From an uncultured Clostridia bacterium (GTDB lineage: Bacteria; Bacillota; Clostridia; Christensenellales; UBA1242), in contig CALWOU010000007.1 in the NCBI GenBank assembly GCA_944383245.1, positions 1 to 53,029 on the forward strand: a DNA stretch of 53,029 nucleotides, in the 5' to 3' direction. Below are positions 17,527-26,395 of this stretch, in pieces. Within the stretch, counting starts at the first letter, position 1. Each line of letters opens with the position of its first letter. Under the pieces are notes generated by a model. The model was not told where the DNA came from. It ran no database searches and saw only the letters and a program-made list of their open reading frames with translations. Position numbers and translations under genes: made by a program.

Positions 17527-19041
17527 TTACTTCAATTTTATAAACACTTTGGCGGTGGCGGTTGCATCGTTGATTGCTCTATGCGCGTTGTCTAGTGTTA
17601 TGTTTAATCGCTCAACTATTGTGCCCAATTTGTAATTTTTTAGTCCTGGCAACTTTTGATGAGCTATTTCGAGTGTGTCCATTAACGGATTATCAAAGTT
17701 ATAAGACAATTTTCTAGCGAAACTATAAATAAAGCCAATATCAAACGAAATGTTGTGTGCAACCAATGTGGCACCATAGCAAAACTTATAAAAATCTGGC
17801 ATAACGTAGTTGATTGTAGGTGCATCTTTAACCATATCGTCTGTGATACCTGTTAAGTCGGTTATTTCTTTTGGAATGTGTTTGCTTGGCTTAACAAAAG
17901 TTGAAAACACTTCGTCAATTCGCCCGTCCACCACTTTACACGCACCAATTTCAATAATTTCATCTTTCATAGCCTCAAGACCTGTTGTTTCTAGGTCAAA
18001 AACAACAAAAGTGCCGTCAAAGTGTTTTTCCTCATCAAATAAACCGGCTTGTTCCATATCGACGTATTTTTGAGGGAACACTGTGTGATAATCTACGTTT
18101 ACGTGCTTGAAACCCGACTTTATTTCCTCTCTTTTATACTCACAACGCGCAATTGAACTTGCAGTGAAATTCAATTTATTGTTAAACTCTTTAAACGAAC
18201 CTAAACAACTAACTTTCATACCGATTGTAATAAGGTCGCCCTTCATTTCGTCTGCTTGGCGCGGAAAAATTGAACAATACAAAACTTTTCCTTCATTTCT
18301 GATAGAGAAAGTGTAAAAAATATGTTCAATTTCCTTTGTTTCGCCATTTTTTGTGTAGGTTCGTTTGTATGTACGTTTTTGAATGTTGGTAATTTCACCG
18401 CAAACAACAACATTTTCAATTGGTGCGTTTATTTTCGTGAAGTCGGATGCGATTGTATAGTCATTTTTACCTATAATATCAGTGATTTCAGATAGTTCAT
18501 AAACTGTTTTCTCTTCTGCCTCTTTTATGCTTGACATTAGTTCAACATTCTTTTCAATTGCGTTTTCATCGCCAACAACATCATCTTTTCTTTCAAATTT
18601 AACAGTGAAGTCTGCAAGGAAACTTTCTTTTAATTTATCTGCAATCATTTGTTCGCGATTATTGACCGCATAATCATATGACATTGGATTTAATCTTAAC
18701 GTTATATCAACTTTCATATTTTCAATTTCAACTTTCACATCGTCAAATGTGAAATTTTTACTGATTGCTGGAAAATTGTTTACTATAGTTGAATAAGTGT
18801 GATTTGCAATTGCGCGTTTATCAAGCGGACAACGAATAAAATTTAACTCATATTTAACAAAATCGCCAATAAGTTCCACCACTTTGTCCATTATAACTTT
18901 TTTATTTTCATCATTTGTATTAAAACTCTCAGGATTATACAAAAAATTCATAACACAGACATTTGTTCTCTCCTTATACTCTGCGTCTTTAAACTTTAAT
19001 CCATTAAATAATCTATTTAAAACTTCTAATCTATCTACCAT
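17527..19041 (-). CDS. PolC-like protein with N-terminal, OB and exonuclease domains only
   Basis: The 504-residue product lies where polC normally precedes rimP. It resembles PolC in an N-terminal domain (about 1-150), an OB-fold (about 200-300, with CGEITNIQKRTYKRTYTKNG) and a DEDDh 3'-5' exonuclease at the end: FDLETTG, LVAHNISFDIGF and HRAINDATA carry the metal ligands. Full PolC is about 1430 residues. Here both halves of the PHP domain and the whole polymerase are missing, and the exonuclease follows the OB domain directly. Only about 200 non-coding nt separate its stop from rimP. The start at 19041 follows GAGG and lies just after its promoter; an ATG at 19092 lies upstream of it. It is probably a proofreading or repair nuclease rather than the replicase. 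Confidence 0.85.
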   Translation of the reverse strand: MVDRLEVLNRLFNGLKFKDAEYKERTNVCVMNFLYNPESFNTNDENKKVIMDKVVELIGDFVKYELNFIRCPLDKRAIANHTYSTIVNNFPAISKNFTFDDVKVEIENMKVDITLRLNPMSYDYAVNNREQMIADKLKESFLADFTVKFERKDDVVGDENAIEKNVELMSSIKEAEEKTVYELSEITDIIGKNDYTIASDFTKINAPIENVVVCGEITNIQKRTYKRTYTKNGETKEIEHIFYTFSIRNEGKVLYCSIFPRQADEMKGDLITIGMKVSCLGSFKEFNNKLNFTASSIARCEYKREEIKSGFKHVNVDYHTVFPQKYVDMEQAGLFDEEKHFDGTFVVFDLETTGLEAMKDEIIEIGACKVVDGRIDEVFSTFVKPSKHIPKEITDLTGITDDMVKDAPTINYVMPDFYKFCYGATLVAHNISFDIGFIYSFARKLSYNFDNPLMDTLEIAHQKLPGLKNYKLGTIVERLNITLDNAHRAINDATATAKVFIKLK

Positions 19042-19056
19042 AAAACCTCGCATATT

Positions 19057-19085
19057 ATTGTAACAAAAAAGAAGAAAGTTGTCAA
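19057..19085 (-). promoter_or_regulatory. Promoter of the PolC-like exonuclease gene
   Basis: TTGACA (19080-19085), a 17-nt spacer ending in TGT, and TACAAT (19057-19062). The predicted start near 19050 leaves a leader of about 9 nt containing GAGG. Confidence 0.8.
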
Positions 19086-19294
19086 CTTTCAACTTTAAAT
19101 ATCAATTTAGTCTGTTATATAAGTCAATTAATTTGTTGTAGATTATAATTAAATTCGTTATAGATAATAATTTAGTTCATTTTATAACATAGTTGATTTG
19201 TTACATATTTAAATATGCTGTTTTAATTTATCGTGTTTTTTGATGTGTTGCTTTGACTAATAATGCACGTCAATATGTTGTGTATTATATGATA

Positions 19295-20467
19295 TTACAA
19301 CACAAATTGCAGTATATCAACTAAAATAACAAATCCTAATAGCACAAATAGACCAATATTGTTTATTGCGTTTACAACTGTTCGTTTAACAGGTTTTTTC
19401 CTAATCCATTCGATTAAAACGAATATCATTTGGAATCCGTCTAGCGCTGGGATTGGAAGAAGATTAAACACCGCCAAATTCACGGCAATTAGCGGCAACA
19501 ACAGCAAAAGATATGAGAAACTCATTTGAGTGTATGACGCTATCATATTGATTGTTGTAACCGGTCCACCTAGTGATGTTATTGACAATTGACCTGTCAA
19601 AAGTTGACCGAGAATAATCAAAATCTTCCAAGCCCATTTGCAAGTGAATGGTATCGCCTCTTTTAAACTTTCAAAGAATGAGTATTTATAATTTCCTATT
19701 ATAAATTCATCGTCACTTTCTTCGCTTGATAAAAGTGACCACCCCGCGCACTCTCCACTATCATCATATATAACGTTTATATAACCATTAATTGCAATAA
19801 TTTCTCCGTCGCGCCTAACGTTGAAAATTAAAGGTCTTAAATCCATATAGTATGTTTCACCGTCTTGCGTGAACGAATATTCTTGCAACAATTCTTCATT
19901 CGTGCCTAAATATTTTGAATAACTGCGATTAACTTTATCACTAATAAGTGAATTCATAAAATCATCGTGAACAAAATCAATTTCTGTGTTATCAATTCCT
20001 ACTATAACGTCGCTCGTTTGCAATATCTCATAGTTGATTGAAGTTGAATTAACTGATTGCACTTCAACCAAGTCGTAGCCTGTTGATATAAGCAATATAA
20101 ATGAAAAGATAATGCCACTTAAAAAATTAAAAAACGCACCGAAAAACAAAACAATTAGTCGTTTCCAAGACTTTTGATTGTTAAACGCATCTGGGCTAGC
20201 ATTACCCTCTTCATCCTCGCCCTCAAACGCACAATAACCGCCAAGTGGAAAAGCGCGAAGTGTGAATTTTTCGCCGTCTTTTCTAGTTTTTTGAATTATT
20301 TTAGGACCAAATCCAACACTAAATTCGTTTATCTTAAACTTTAAAATTTTTCCAGCAGTATAGTGACCTAGTTCGTGAATTAGCACCATAAGTAGCAAAA
20401 CAAGAATGGCTACAATAATGTAGCCAATATACGTAAAAACTGAAGATACACTTAGCAAACTAGTCAT
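19295..20467 (-). CDS. rseP: Site-2 intramembrane metalloprotease RseP/RasP
   Basis: RseP (RasP in Bacillus) cuts transmembrane substrates such as anti-sigma factors and signal peptide remnants. The 390-residue protein has the HExxH zinc motif in LMVLIHELGHYTAG (about residue 31), a GFGP segment, a PDZ-like region in the middle, and the second metal motif FNLLPIPALDGFQM near residue 342. Four membrane segments are visible. In B. subtilis dxr separates cdsA from rasP; here it is missing. Confidence 0.95.
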   Translation of the reverse strand: MTSLLSVSSVFTYIGYIIVAILVLLLMVLIHELGHYTAGKILKFKINEFSVGFGPKIIQKTRKDGEKFTLRAFPLGGYCAFEGEDEEGNASPDAFNNQKSWKRLIVLFFGAFFNFLSGIIFSFILLISTGYDLVEVQSVNSTSINYEILQTSDVIVGIDNTEIDFVHDDFMNSLISDKVNRSYSKYLGTNEELLQEYSFTQDGETYYMDLRPLIFNVRRDGEIIAINGYINVIYDDSGECAGWSLLSSEESDDEFIIGNYKYSFFESLKEAIPFTCKWAWKILIILGQLLTGQLSITSLGGPVTTINMIASYTQMSFSYLLLLLPLIAVNLAVFNLLPIPALDGFQMIFVLIEWIRKKPVKRTVVNAINNIGLFVLLGFVILVDILQFVL

Positions 20468-20697
20468 ATTTTCCTTATAAGATAATACTATTTGTTTTGA
20501 TTATTTATGATTAATGTAATAATTATTAACAAATTTTACAATTTTAGAATGTGTATTTGATTTTGCGTTTATATTAATTTGATTTTTATTTAAAACATAA
20601 TATTGCAATAATTTGGTAGTTTTATTGGTGTTATAAAATATTTTTAGTTTTATTTTAATTGAAATGTAGTAATTTAATTTTTAAAAATGTGTGATAA

Positions 20698-21600
20698 CTA
20701 ACCCACGATTATCATTGTGACGATATAGATAAACGTTGAAACAAACATCATTGCGTCCACCCTATCAAGCATTCCGCCGTGACCAGGCATTATTTTGCCA
20801 GAATCTTTAATTCCTGCCATACGTTTTAGTTTGCTTTCAAACAAGTCGCCCGCTTGACCTAAAATTGAACCAATTAAACCTATAATCAAGAAATGCCACC
20901 AAGTTAGTGAGTACATATTTAAAATTGCCGACCAAGAATCAACATTATAAATGATTGCGTACATAATCATTGCGCCAGCAATACCACCAATTAAGCCACC
21001 AATTGCTCCGCTGATTGTTTTTCCAGGACTTATACTTGGTGCAAGTTTTGGACCTTTAATTAAACTGCCGATGAGGTATGCAAAAGTGTCCGTAAGCATT
21101 GTGATAGCAAAAATCATTATTAGGAATGCGATTGAAAAACCACCAATTCCCGCATAAATATCAACGTGATTAATGTATAACATTGAAGAAATTAATAGTC
21201 CCGGATAAATGCAAGCAAGAATGCTGTTCCAAGAAATTTTGGTAGAGTCTAGAAAAGATAATTTATTCCTATTTCTTATTGCTTCAACAATTAAAATTAT
21301 TAAAAAGTACACAACAAGCGATGCAATTTGAATTAATGGGATGAAAACATAATCAACCGCGCTTAAGCAAATAAGCAAAATGATGAGGTTAAAAATTGAG
21401 TACATACTAGTTAAATATTTATTAACTTTTCTACCTGTGTTCTCCATAATGTGGCACATTTCAAACCCTGCAACTATTGCTATGAAAATTATGAAAGTAT
21501 CGAAAATGTAATCACCAATGTTGTACGGCAAAAATTTACTTGCCACTACAAGCGCCACTGCTAAAACTATAAAAATGCTAGTTATTGTTCTTTTTTTCAT
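20698..21600 (-). CDS. cdsA: Phosphatidate cytidylyltransferase
   Basis: CdsA converts phosphatidic acid and CTP to CDP-diacylglycerol for phospholipid synthesis. The 300-residue protein has about eight membrane helices and the C-terminal signature KDSGKIMPGHGGMLDRVDA preceded by SPGKTISGAIGG. It overlaps uppS by 23 nt, so the two are translated together. Confidence 0.96.
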   Translation of the reverse strand: MKKRTITSIFIVLAVALVVASKFLPYNIGDYIFDTFIIFIAIVAGFEMCHIMENTGRKVNKYLTSMYSIFNLIILLICLSAVDYVFIPLIQIASLVVYFLIILIVEAIRNRNKLSFLDSTKISWNSILACIYPGLLISSMLYINHVDIYAGIGGFSIAFLIMIFAITMLTDTFAYLIGSLIKGPKLAPSISPGKTISGAIGGLIGGIAGAMIMYAIIYNVDSWSAILNMYSLTWWHFLIIGLIGSILGQAGDLFESKLKRMAGIKDSGKIMPGHGGMLDRVDAMMFVSTFIYIVTMIIVG

Positions 21601-22315
21601 TTTTGTTTAGTCCTCCAAATCGCCTATTTCTAGACATAAAAGACTTAATCGCCTTAATCATATCCCTTTTTGAAAAAGACGGCCAACATTTTTTAGGATA
21701 TTCCCACTCGCTATAGGTCGCTTGCCAAGGAAGAAAATTGCTTGAGCGCTTTTCACCAGATGTGCGAATAATAAAATCTAGTGGCAACATTCCATAGGTG
21801 TACAAATGCTTTTCAAACGTTTTTTCATTGATTTCTTCGCCAGATTGTGCAAGTTCGCTAACCGCTTTTAATATCTCTTGACGTCCGCCATAATTAATGC
21901 AAAGATTTAAAATATTACTAGTTTTGCCACTAGTTATGTCGATTAATTCTTTTGCTTTTGTGCGAACATTGATTGGAAGGCGCTCATCAGACAAATCGCC
22001 AGATATGATGATTTTTACGTCGCGGTCGATATAATCTTTTTTGTATTCATCAAGCATTTCATCAAAAAGTTGCATTAAATAGTCAACTTCTTGCTCAGGT
22101 CGTTTCCAATTTTCGGATGAAAAGCAGTAAAGCGACAAATTTTTGACACCTAAATCAAACAAAAATTCAATTTGCTTTTTTAGGTTATCAGAACCAGCCT
22201 TATGCCCTGCACTTCTAGGAAGTCCGCGTGATTTTGCCCACCTACCATTTCCGTCAATAATAATGCCCATATGTTTTGGAAGGCGCGGGTCATTTTTTAT
22301 CTTATCTATATTCAT
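21578..22315 (-). CDS. uppS: Undecaprenyl diphosphate synthase
   Basis: UppS extends farnesyl diphosphate with cis-isoprene units to make the lipid carrier for cell-wall synthesis. The 245-residue protein has MGIIIDGNGRWAKSRGLPRSAGH with the catalytic Asp, the LYCFSSENWKRP segment, INYGGRQEI, and the C-terminal FIIRTSGEKRSSNFLPWQ. It shares one base with the frr stop and overlaps cdsA. Confidence 0.97.
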   Translation of the reverse strand: MNIDKIKNDPRLPKHMGIIIDGNGRWAKSRGLPRSAGHKAGSDNLKKQIEFLFDLGVKNLSLYCFSSENWKRPEQEVDYLMQLFDEMLDEYKKDYIDRDVKIIISGDLSDERLPINVRTKAKELIDITSGKTSNILNLCINYGGRQEILKAVSELAQSGEEINEKTFEKHLYTYGMLPLDFIIRTSGEKRSSNFLPWQATYSEWEYPKKCWPSFSKRDMIKAIKSFMSRNRRFGGLNKNEKKNNN

Positions 22316-22881
22316 TAAACCTCCATAATTTCAGCAACTTTCTTCTCACAAGCGCTATCAGATTTAGTTGTGAAATTATCTAGTGTTTTTTGCACTTCTT
22401 TTTCAAGACTCGCTAGTTCATCTTCACTAATCTCAGAATTTTTCTTCATAGTTTTGAAAGTTTCCAAGCAATCGCGACGCGCATTTCTCATTGCAATTTT
22501 TGCTTCTTCTAAAAGTTTGCGTGCGTCCTTAGAATACTCTTTTCTTCTCTCCTCTGTTAGCATTGGAAAACCAACGCGGACAATCTTTCCGTCGTCACTA
22601 ACACTCACGCCTAAATTTGCACTCTCAATCGCTGTGCGAATATTTTTCACAGTGGATGCATCCCACGGAGAAACCACCAACATTCTTGCGTCTTGCACCA
22701 TAATGTTGCCCGTTTGATTGATTGGCGTCATTGTTCCGTAATAGTCAACTTTTATGTTTTCAATGAGTTTTGGATTGGCGCGCCCAACTCTAATGCGCAT
22801 AAACTCATCAATAAGCCTATTGAATTGTTTGGTTAAATTTTCTTCATACTCCATTAATGTGATATCAACTTGTTCTGTCAT
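22315..22881 (-). CDS. frr: Ribosome recycling factor
   Basis: RRF splits post-termination ribosomes together with EF-G. The 188-residue protein shows the expected [27 protein letters not shown]-like segment (here [10 protein letters not shown]), [24 protein letters not shown], and the [22 protein letters not shown] helix. It heads the frr-uppS-cdsA operon, with AAGGAG before the ATG. The promoter upstream is poorly defined. pyrH, usually directly upstream, is not present. Confidence 0.96.
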   Translation of the reverse strand: [188 protein letters not shown]

Positions 22882-23295
22882 TTTATCTCCTTATAGTAAT
22901 TATGTATTTTAGAGTATTTTCTCAACAAAAACTAAAAAATATTTTGTTTGCAACACACTAAAATTAATAAGTAAATTCTTAAATATACTAAACAATTTAA
23001 CAAAAAATAGCAACTAAAAAACAACCCAAACTCAAATTTAATAAAATTATTGCTTTTTAATCGCTACTTTACTTAATATAGACTGAACTTGCTTGTAATA
23101 CCTTCGATGCTTTAATACGAAATCTTCAGACAATATATATTTGGAAGTTGAATTTTACCAACGCAAAATTTTATAAATGATGACTCATTTACCAGAATAA
23201 ATTGTGGCATATGCTTGATTAATATTGATTTTGCAGAATTCGCTTCGGCACTTTCTAGTAAAATCTTCAATTAATAATCAAATTTAATTATTAAA
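22882..23295 (-). other. Intergenic region with a possible decayed reading frame
   Basis: This 414-nt stretch lies where pyrH would be expected. Most is AT-rich and plain. Between about 23060 and 23275 the minus strand has more normal composition and reads as protein-like in one frame (about 52 residues, including ANSAKSILIKHMPQF), then as KASKVLQASSVYIK in another after a stop. No good start codon or ribosome site is seen. A decayed gene fragment is possible, but I do not recognise the family. Confidence 0.3.
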
Positions 23296-24975
23296 TTAAT
23301 AACTATCACTCCACTCGCTTTCATTTAACTTTGTTTTTAAAGATTTAACAATACGAGCGATTGCTTTTTTTACTTTTATTTCTGACACATTATATTTTTC
23401 TGCTAGTTCTTCAATCGTTTTTTTCTCACAATTAATGCCAAAATAATATGTGATTAATCTAAATTCACTCTTTGTTAAGCATTCTTTCAGTGTTTCAATT
23501 AATTGTTCATTGAACACTTTAGAATTTACTATTATATCAGGATTATCGTTTTCATCAGATTTAAGGCGAGTTTCAATTGTTAAATTATCAGTTCCTTGTT
23601 TTGGTGCGTAAATGCTAATTTCTTTGTTTTTATAATATTTTCTTAGAAAAAGTAAATAATATCCTTTCATTGATTTATTGATAAATGAGTCAGTCTTATC
23701 AGTAATATTTATTCGGTCTAATATAGATAAAAGGCACTCGCTCAAATATGAAATCGCATCATCTCTTAGTGTTTTATTAGGCATTTTATTTGCGTAAAAA
23801 TATATTGCTGGAGTAAATTTATTATAAAGCATAACTCTAGCCAGCATATCTCCATCTAACATATGTTGCGCTAAATAATTTGAGTTATCTTTTATTGAAT
23901 AAATAACATTTGAATAGAATTGATTGTGCGTGTCAAAAACAAAATCTAGTTCTTTTAGTTTTCCTATTTGTTCTTCATTTAGTTTAATGCGTTTTGTTCG
24001 AATTTGTCTAACATAATAACCTAGTTCATAATTTTCTATAACGTAATCGAATTTAACATTCACGTTAGAAAACTTATCTTTATATTTGCTTAAGTATGTA
24101 TAAAACTCATCAAAATTAAATTTTCTATTTTTATTTGTAAATCTAGTTTTCCACACAAAACCAATATCATCTAATTTTGCCCTTTGCTCTTTGTTTGTTA
24201 TTGTCTTTCCTGTTCTGATAGATACAACTTTTTGCCCTAGTTTATATCCATTAATTACATAATTTTGAGGAACTAGTAAGTTGCCAAACTTAGTTTTGTA
24301 CTCAATTAAATATTTATAGAATTTATCAAAATTAAAATAATATGTAGCATCCCAAACAAAACCTATTTCATTTAATTTCAATTTTTGTTTTTCACTTAGT
24401 TTTATAGCTCCACTTCTTATACTTGAAATCCTTTTCCCAAGTTTATATCCATTAATTGCATAATTTTGAGGAACTAGGCAGTTATCAAATTTTGTTTTGT
24501 ATTCAACTATGTATTTATAAAACTTATCAAAATCAAAATAAAATCTATTATTCCAAACAAAACCAATTTTATCTAATTTTAATCTTTGAGTTTCACTTAG
24601 TTTTATAGTTCCACTTCTTATATTTGAAATCCTTTTCCCTAGTTTATACCCATTAATTATGTAATTTATAGAGACTAGGCAGTTACCAAATTTTGTTTTG
24701 TATTCAATTAGATATTTATAGAATTTATCAAAATTATATGTTTTTGTATCCCAAACAAATCCTATTCTATCTAATTTTAATCTTTGGGTTTCACTTAGTT
24801 TTATATTACCACTTCTAATATTTGAAATCTTTTTCCCTAGTTTATACCCATTGATTATATAATTTTGTGGTATTTCACAATTGCCAAACTCTGATTTATA
24901 TTGCAAAAGATAAGAAAAAAATAGGTCAAAATCAAACCTTTGTCTTCTTGTTGCTTTAACAATTAAATTTTCCAT
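23296..24975 (-). CDS. Sigma-factor-like protein with five N-terminal helicase-associated (HA) repeats
   Basis: The first 355 or so of 559 residues are five copies of a 66-72-residue module. Each has a FDKFYKYLIEYKTKFG helix, an NGYKLGK segment, an IRSG turn and a closing L-x-x-IGFVW. This is the layout of the HA domain (PF03457), a three-helix module usually found at the end of helicases and thought to bind nucleic acid. The rest looks like a sigma factor: a region 2-like helical part (about 375-460) and a C-terminal helix-turn-helix resembling region 4 (LTKSEFRLITYYFGIN ... TIEELAEKYNVSEIKVKKAI). There is no visible anti-sigma gene beside it. The promoter ends 11 nt before the ATG and no ribosome site exists, so the mRNA should be nearly leaderless. 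It sits between tsf and frr. Function is inferred only. Confidence 0.75.
   Translation of the reverse strand: MENLIVKATRRQRFDFDLFFSYLLQYKSEFGNCEIPQNYIINGYKLGKKISNIRSGNIKLSETQRLKLDRIGFVWDTKTYNFDKFYKYLIEYKTKFGNCLVSINYIINGYKLGKRISNIRSGTIKLSETQRLKLDKIGFVWNNRFYFDFDKFYKYIVEYKTKFDNCLVPQNYAINGYKLGKRISSIRSGAIKLSEKQKLKLNEIGFVWDATYYFNFDKFYKYLIEYKTKFGNLLVPQNYVINGYKLGQKVVSIRTGKTITNKEQRAKLDDIGFVWKTRFTNKNRKFNFDEFYTYLSKYKDKFSNVNVKFDYVIENYELGYYVRQIRTKRIKLNEEQIGKLKELDFVFDTHNQFYSNVIYSIKDNSNYLAQHMLDGDMLARVMLYNKFTPAIYFYANKMPNKTLRDDAISYLSECLLSILDRINITDKTDSFINKSMKGYYLLFLRKYYKNKEISIYAPKQGTDNLTIETRLKSDENDNPDIIVNSKVFNEQLIETLKECLTKSEFRLITYYFGINCEKKTIEELAEKYNVSEIKVKKAIARIVKSLKTKLNESEWSDSY
23913..24936 (-). repeat. Five tandem HA-module coding repeats
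   Basis: Five units of about 200-215 bp encode residues 14 to about 354 of the sigma-like protein. Units 1 to 4 are very similar, units 2 and 3 most of all. Unit 5 is the most diverged (NVNVKFDYVIENYELGYYV). This pattern suggests recent duplication within the gene. Confidence 0.85.
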
Positions 24976-24986
24976 AACTAGTTAAT

Positions 24987-25015
24987 AATTTAGCACGGAA
25001 TTGCCAATTTGTCAA
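24987..25015 (-). promoter_or_regulatory. Promoter of the HA-repeat sigma-like gene
   Basis: TTGACA (25010-25015), a 17-nt spacer ending in TGC, and TAAATT (24987-24992). Predicted initiation near 24980 leaves about five bases before the ATG. The sequence ATATATTGACA also occurs at the promoter of the sigma-like pair (30040-30067). Confidence 0.75.
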
Positions 25016-25168
25016 TATATAAAAATTATAATGGTGCAAAGAAAATTTACTTTTAACTAAAAACGCAATAACCTGAACTCAAAATAAAATTTTGCTTTAT
25101 ATTGATTACTCTTTATTATAAAAAATCAATATAAAAAATTCGTTTTATAAAAATTTTGATTTTTACAT

Positions 25169-25193
25169 AAAAAAAACTGCACTAGAAAGTGCA
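25169..25193 (-). terminator. Rho-independent terminator of tsf
   Basis: The stem TGCACT/AGTGCA (25178-25183 with 25188-25193) with a 4-nt loop is followed on the minus strand by a run of eight U residues. It lies a few bases after the tsf stop. Confidence 0.85.
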
Positions 25194-25199
25194 ATTTTA

Positions 25200-26084
25200 T
25201 TAGTTTCCTTTTGTTTGAGCAGCAACTTCTGCTGCAAAATCGTCAACACGCTTTTCTAAGCCTTCACCCATTTCCCAGCGAACAAATCTAACAACATTGA
25301 ATTTATTGCCGATAACTTGTTTAACTGATTGAGAGTCATCTTTAACGAATGGTTGATTAAGTAGGCAGTTTTCAGTGTAGAACTTGCCAATTTTGCCTTC
25401 AACAATTTTACCTAAAATTTCTTTTGGTTTATTTGCATTTTTAGGGTCAGTTTGAAGCTGAGCAATCATAATCTCTTTTTCTTTTTCAATAACGTCTGCT
25501 GGAACGTCACTTTCTCTTACATATGTTGGTTTAATAGCGGCGATTTGAAGAGCAACATCGTGCAAAGTATCTTCCCCAGATGTGAATGGGTCAGCCTCAA
25601 CCATAACGCCAACTTTTCCGCCCATATGGATGTAAGTCTCGATTTTACCATTTGTGTTGTAAATCTCAAATCTACGAATAGAAAGTTTTTCGCCAATAAC
25701 AACAGTTTGCTCAGCGATATAACTAGCAACTGTTCCGTTATCGTAAGCAAGATTATTTAATTCTTCAACGTCTTTAGGTTGCTTTTCAGCGATTAATTTT
25801 GCGATATTGTTAACGATTTCGTGGAATTTATCTCCCTTTGAAACAAAATCAGACTCGCAATTTATTTCTAAAAGCACGCCGACTTTATCAGTAACGAACG
25901 AACCTACCACACCTTCTGCAGCAATTCTTGATTGCTTTTTAGCAGCCTTAGCAATGCCTTTTTCACGCAAAATTTCAATTGCTTTATCAACGTTTCCGTC
26001 TGCCTCAGTTAGTGCTTTTTTGCAGTCCATCATACCTGCGCCTGTTATGTCTCTAAGATTTGCAACGTCTTTTGCTGTAATCAT
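25200..26084 (-). CDS. tsf: Translation elongation factor Ts
   Basis: EF-Ts recycles EF-Tu from its GDP form. The 294-residue protein begins MITAKDVANLRDITGAGMMDCKKALTEADGN, the UBA-like N-terminal domain. The core domain contains GVVGSFV, ALLEINCESDFVSK-type sequence (here GVLLEINCESDFVSKGDKF) and VALQIAA. It follows rpsB and a small membrane protein gene, and has a terminator directly after it. Confidence 0.97.
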   Translation of the reverse strand: MITAKDVANLRDITGAGMMDCKKALTEADGNVDKAIEILREKGIAKAAKKQSRIAAEGVVGSFVTDKVGVLLEINCESDFVSKGDKFHEIVNNIAKLIAEKQPKDVEELNNLAYDNGTVASYIAEQTVVIGEKLSIRRFEIYNTNGKIETYIHMGGKVGVMVEADPFTSGEDTLHDVALQIAAIKPTYVRESDVPADVIEKEKEIMIAQLQTDPKNANKPKEILGKIVEGKIGKFYTENCLLNQPFVKDDSQSVKQVIGNKFNVVRFVRWEMGEGLEKRVDDFAAEVAAQTKGN

Positions 26085-26146
26085 AATTTATCTCCCTTTA
26101 ATCTATTTATTGTGTATTTACTAAATATAATACACTATATATTGAA

Positions 26147-26395
26147 CTATTGTTTATCATTCTTTTTTTTTGCAATTTTACATAAATTGATTATGTGAAT
26201 AATATTTACAATCGATGAAGCAATATTTAAAAATGCTATACTAAAAGTTGGTAAAAGAATGCCGTATATTGATAAAATTATTGTGCCAACTAGATTAAAA
26301 ATTCTAAGATATAGTCCACTTTTAATTGTGTTAGTTTTAAAGCACATACTTATCAAAACTAGGACACTACCTATCCAACCAACTATTTCTAACAT
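26147..26395 (-). CDS. Small YgjV-like membrane protein between rpsB and tsf
   Basis: An 82-residue protein with three predicted membrane helices, starting VGWIGSVLVLISMCFKTN and containing RIFNLVGTIILSIYGILLP and AFLNIASSIVNIIHIINL. The pattern of a WIG start, an R-x-x-N between helices and an N in the last helix matches the YgjV-like family of small inner-membrane proteins. Function is unknown. Its ATG overlaps the rpsB stop by one base (TAATG), and GAGGAAG in the end of rpsB serves as ribosome site, so it is translated with S2. Confidence 0.7.
   Translation of the reverse strand: MLEIVGWIGSVLVLISMCFKTNTIKSGLYLRIFNLVGTIILSIYGILLPTFSIAFLNIASSIVNIIHIINLCKIAKKKNDKQ

Noticed and set aside
22882..23295. 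pyrH in the tsf-frr gap
   Set aside because: No frame shows the UMP kinase motifs; the region holds only short open stretches.
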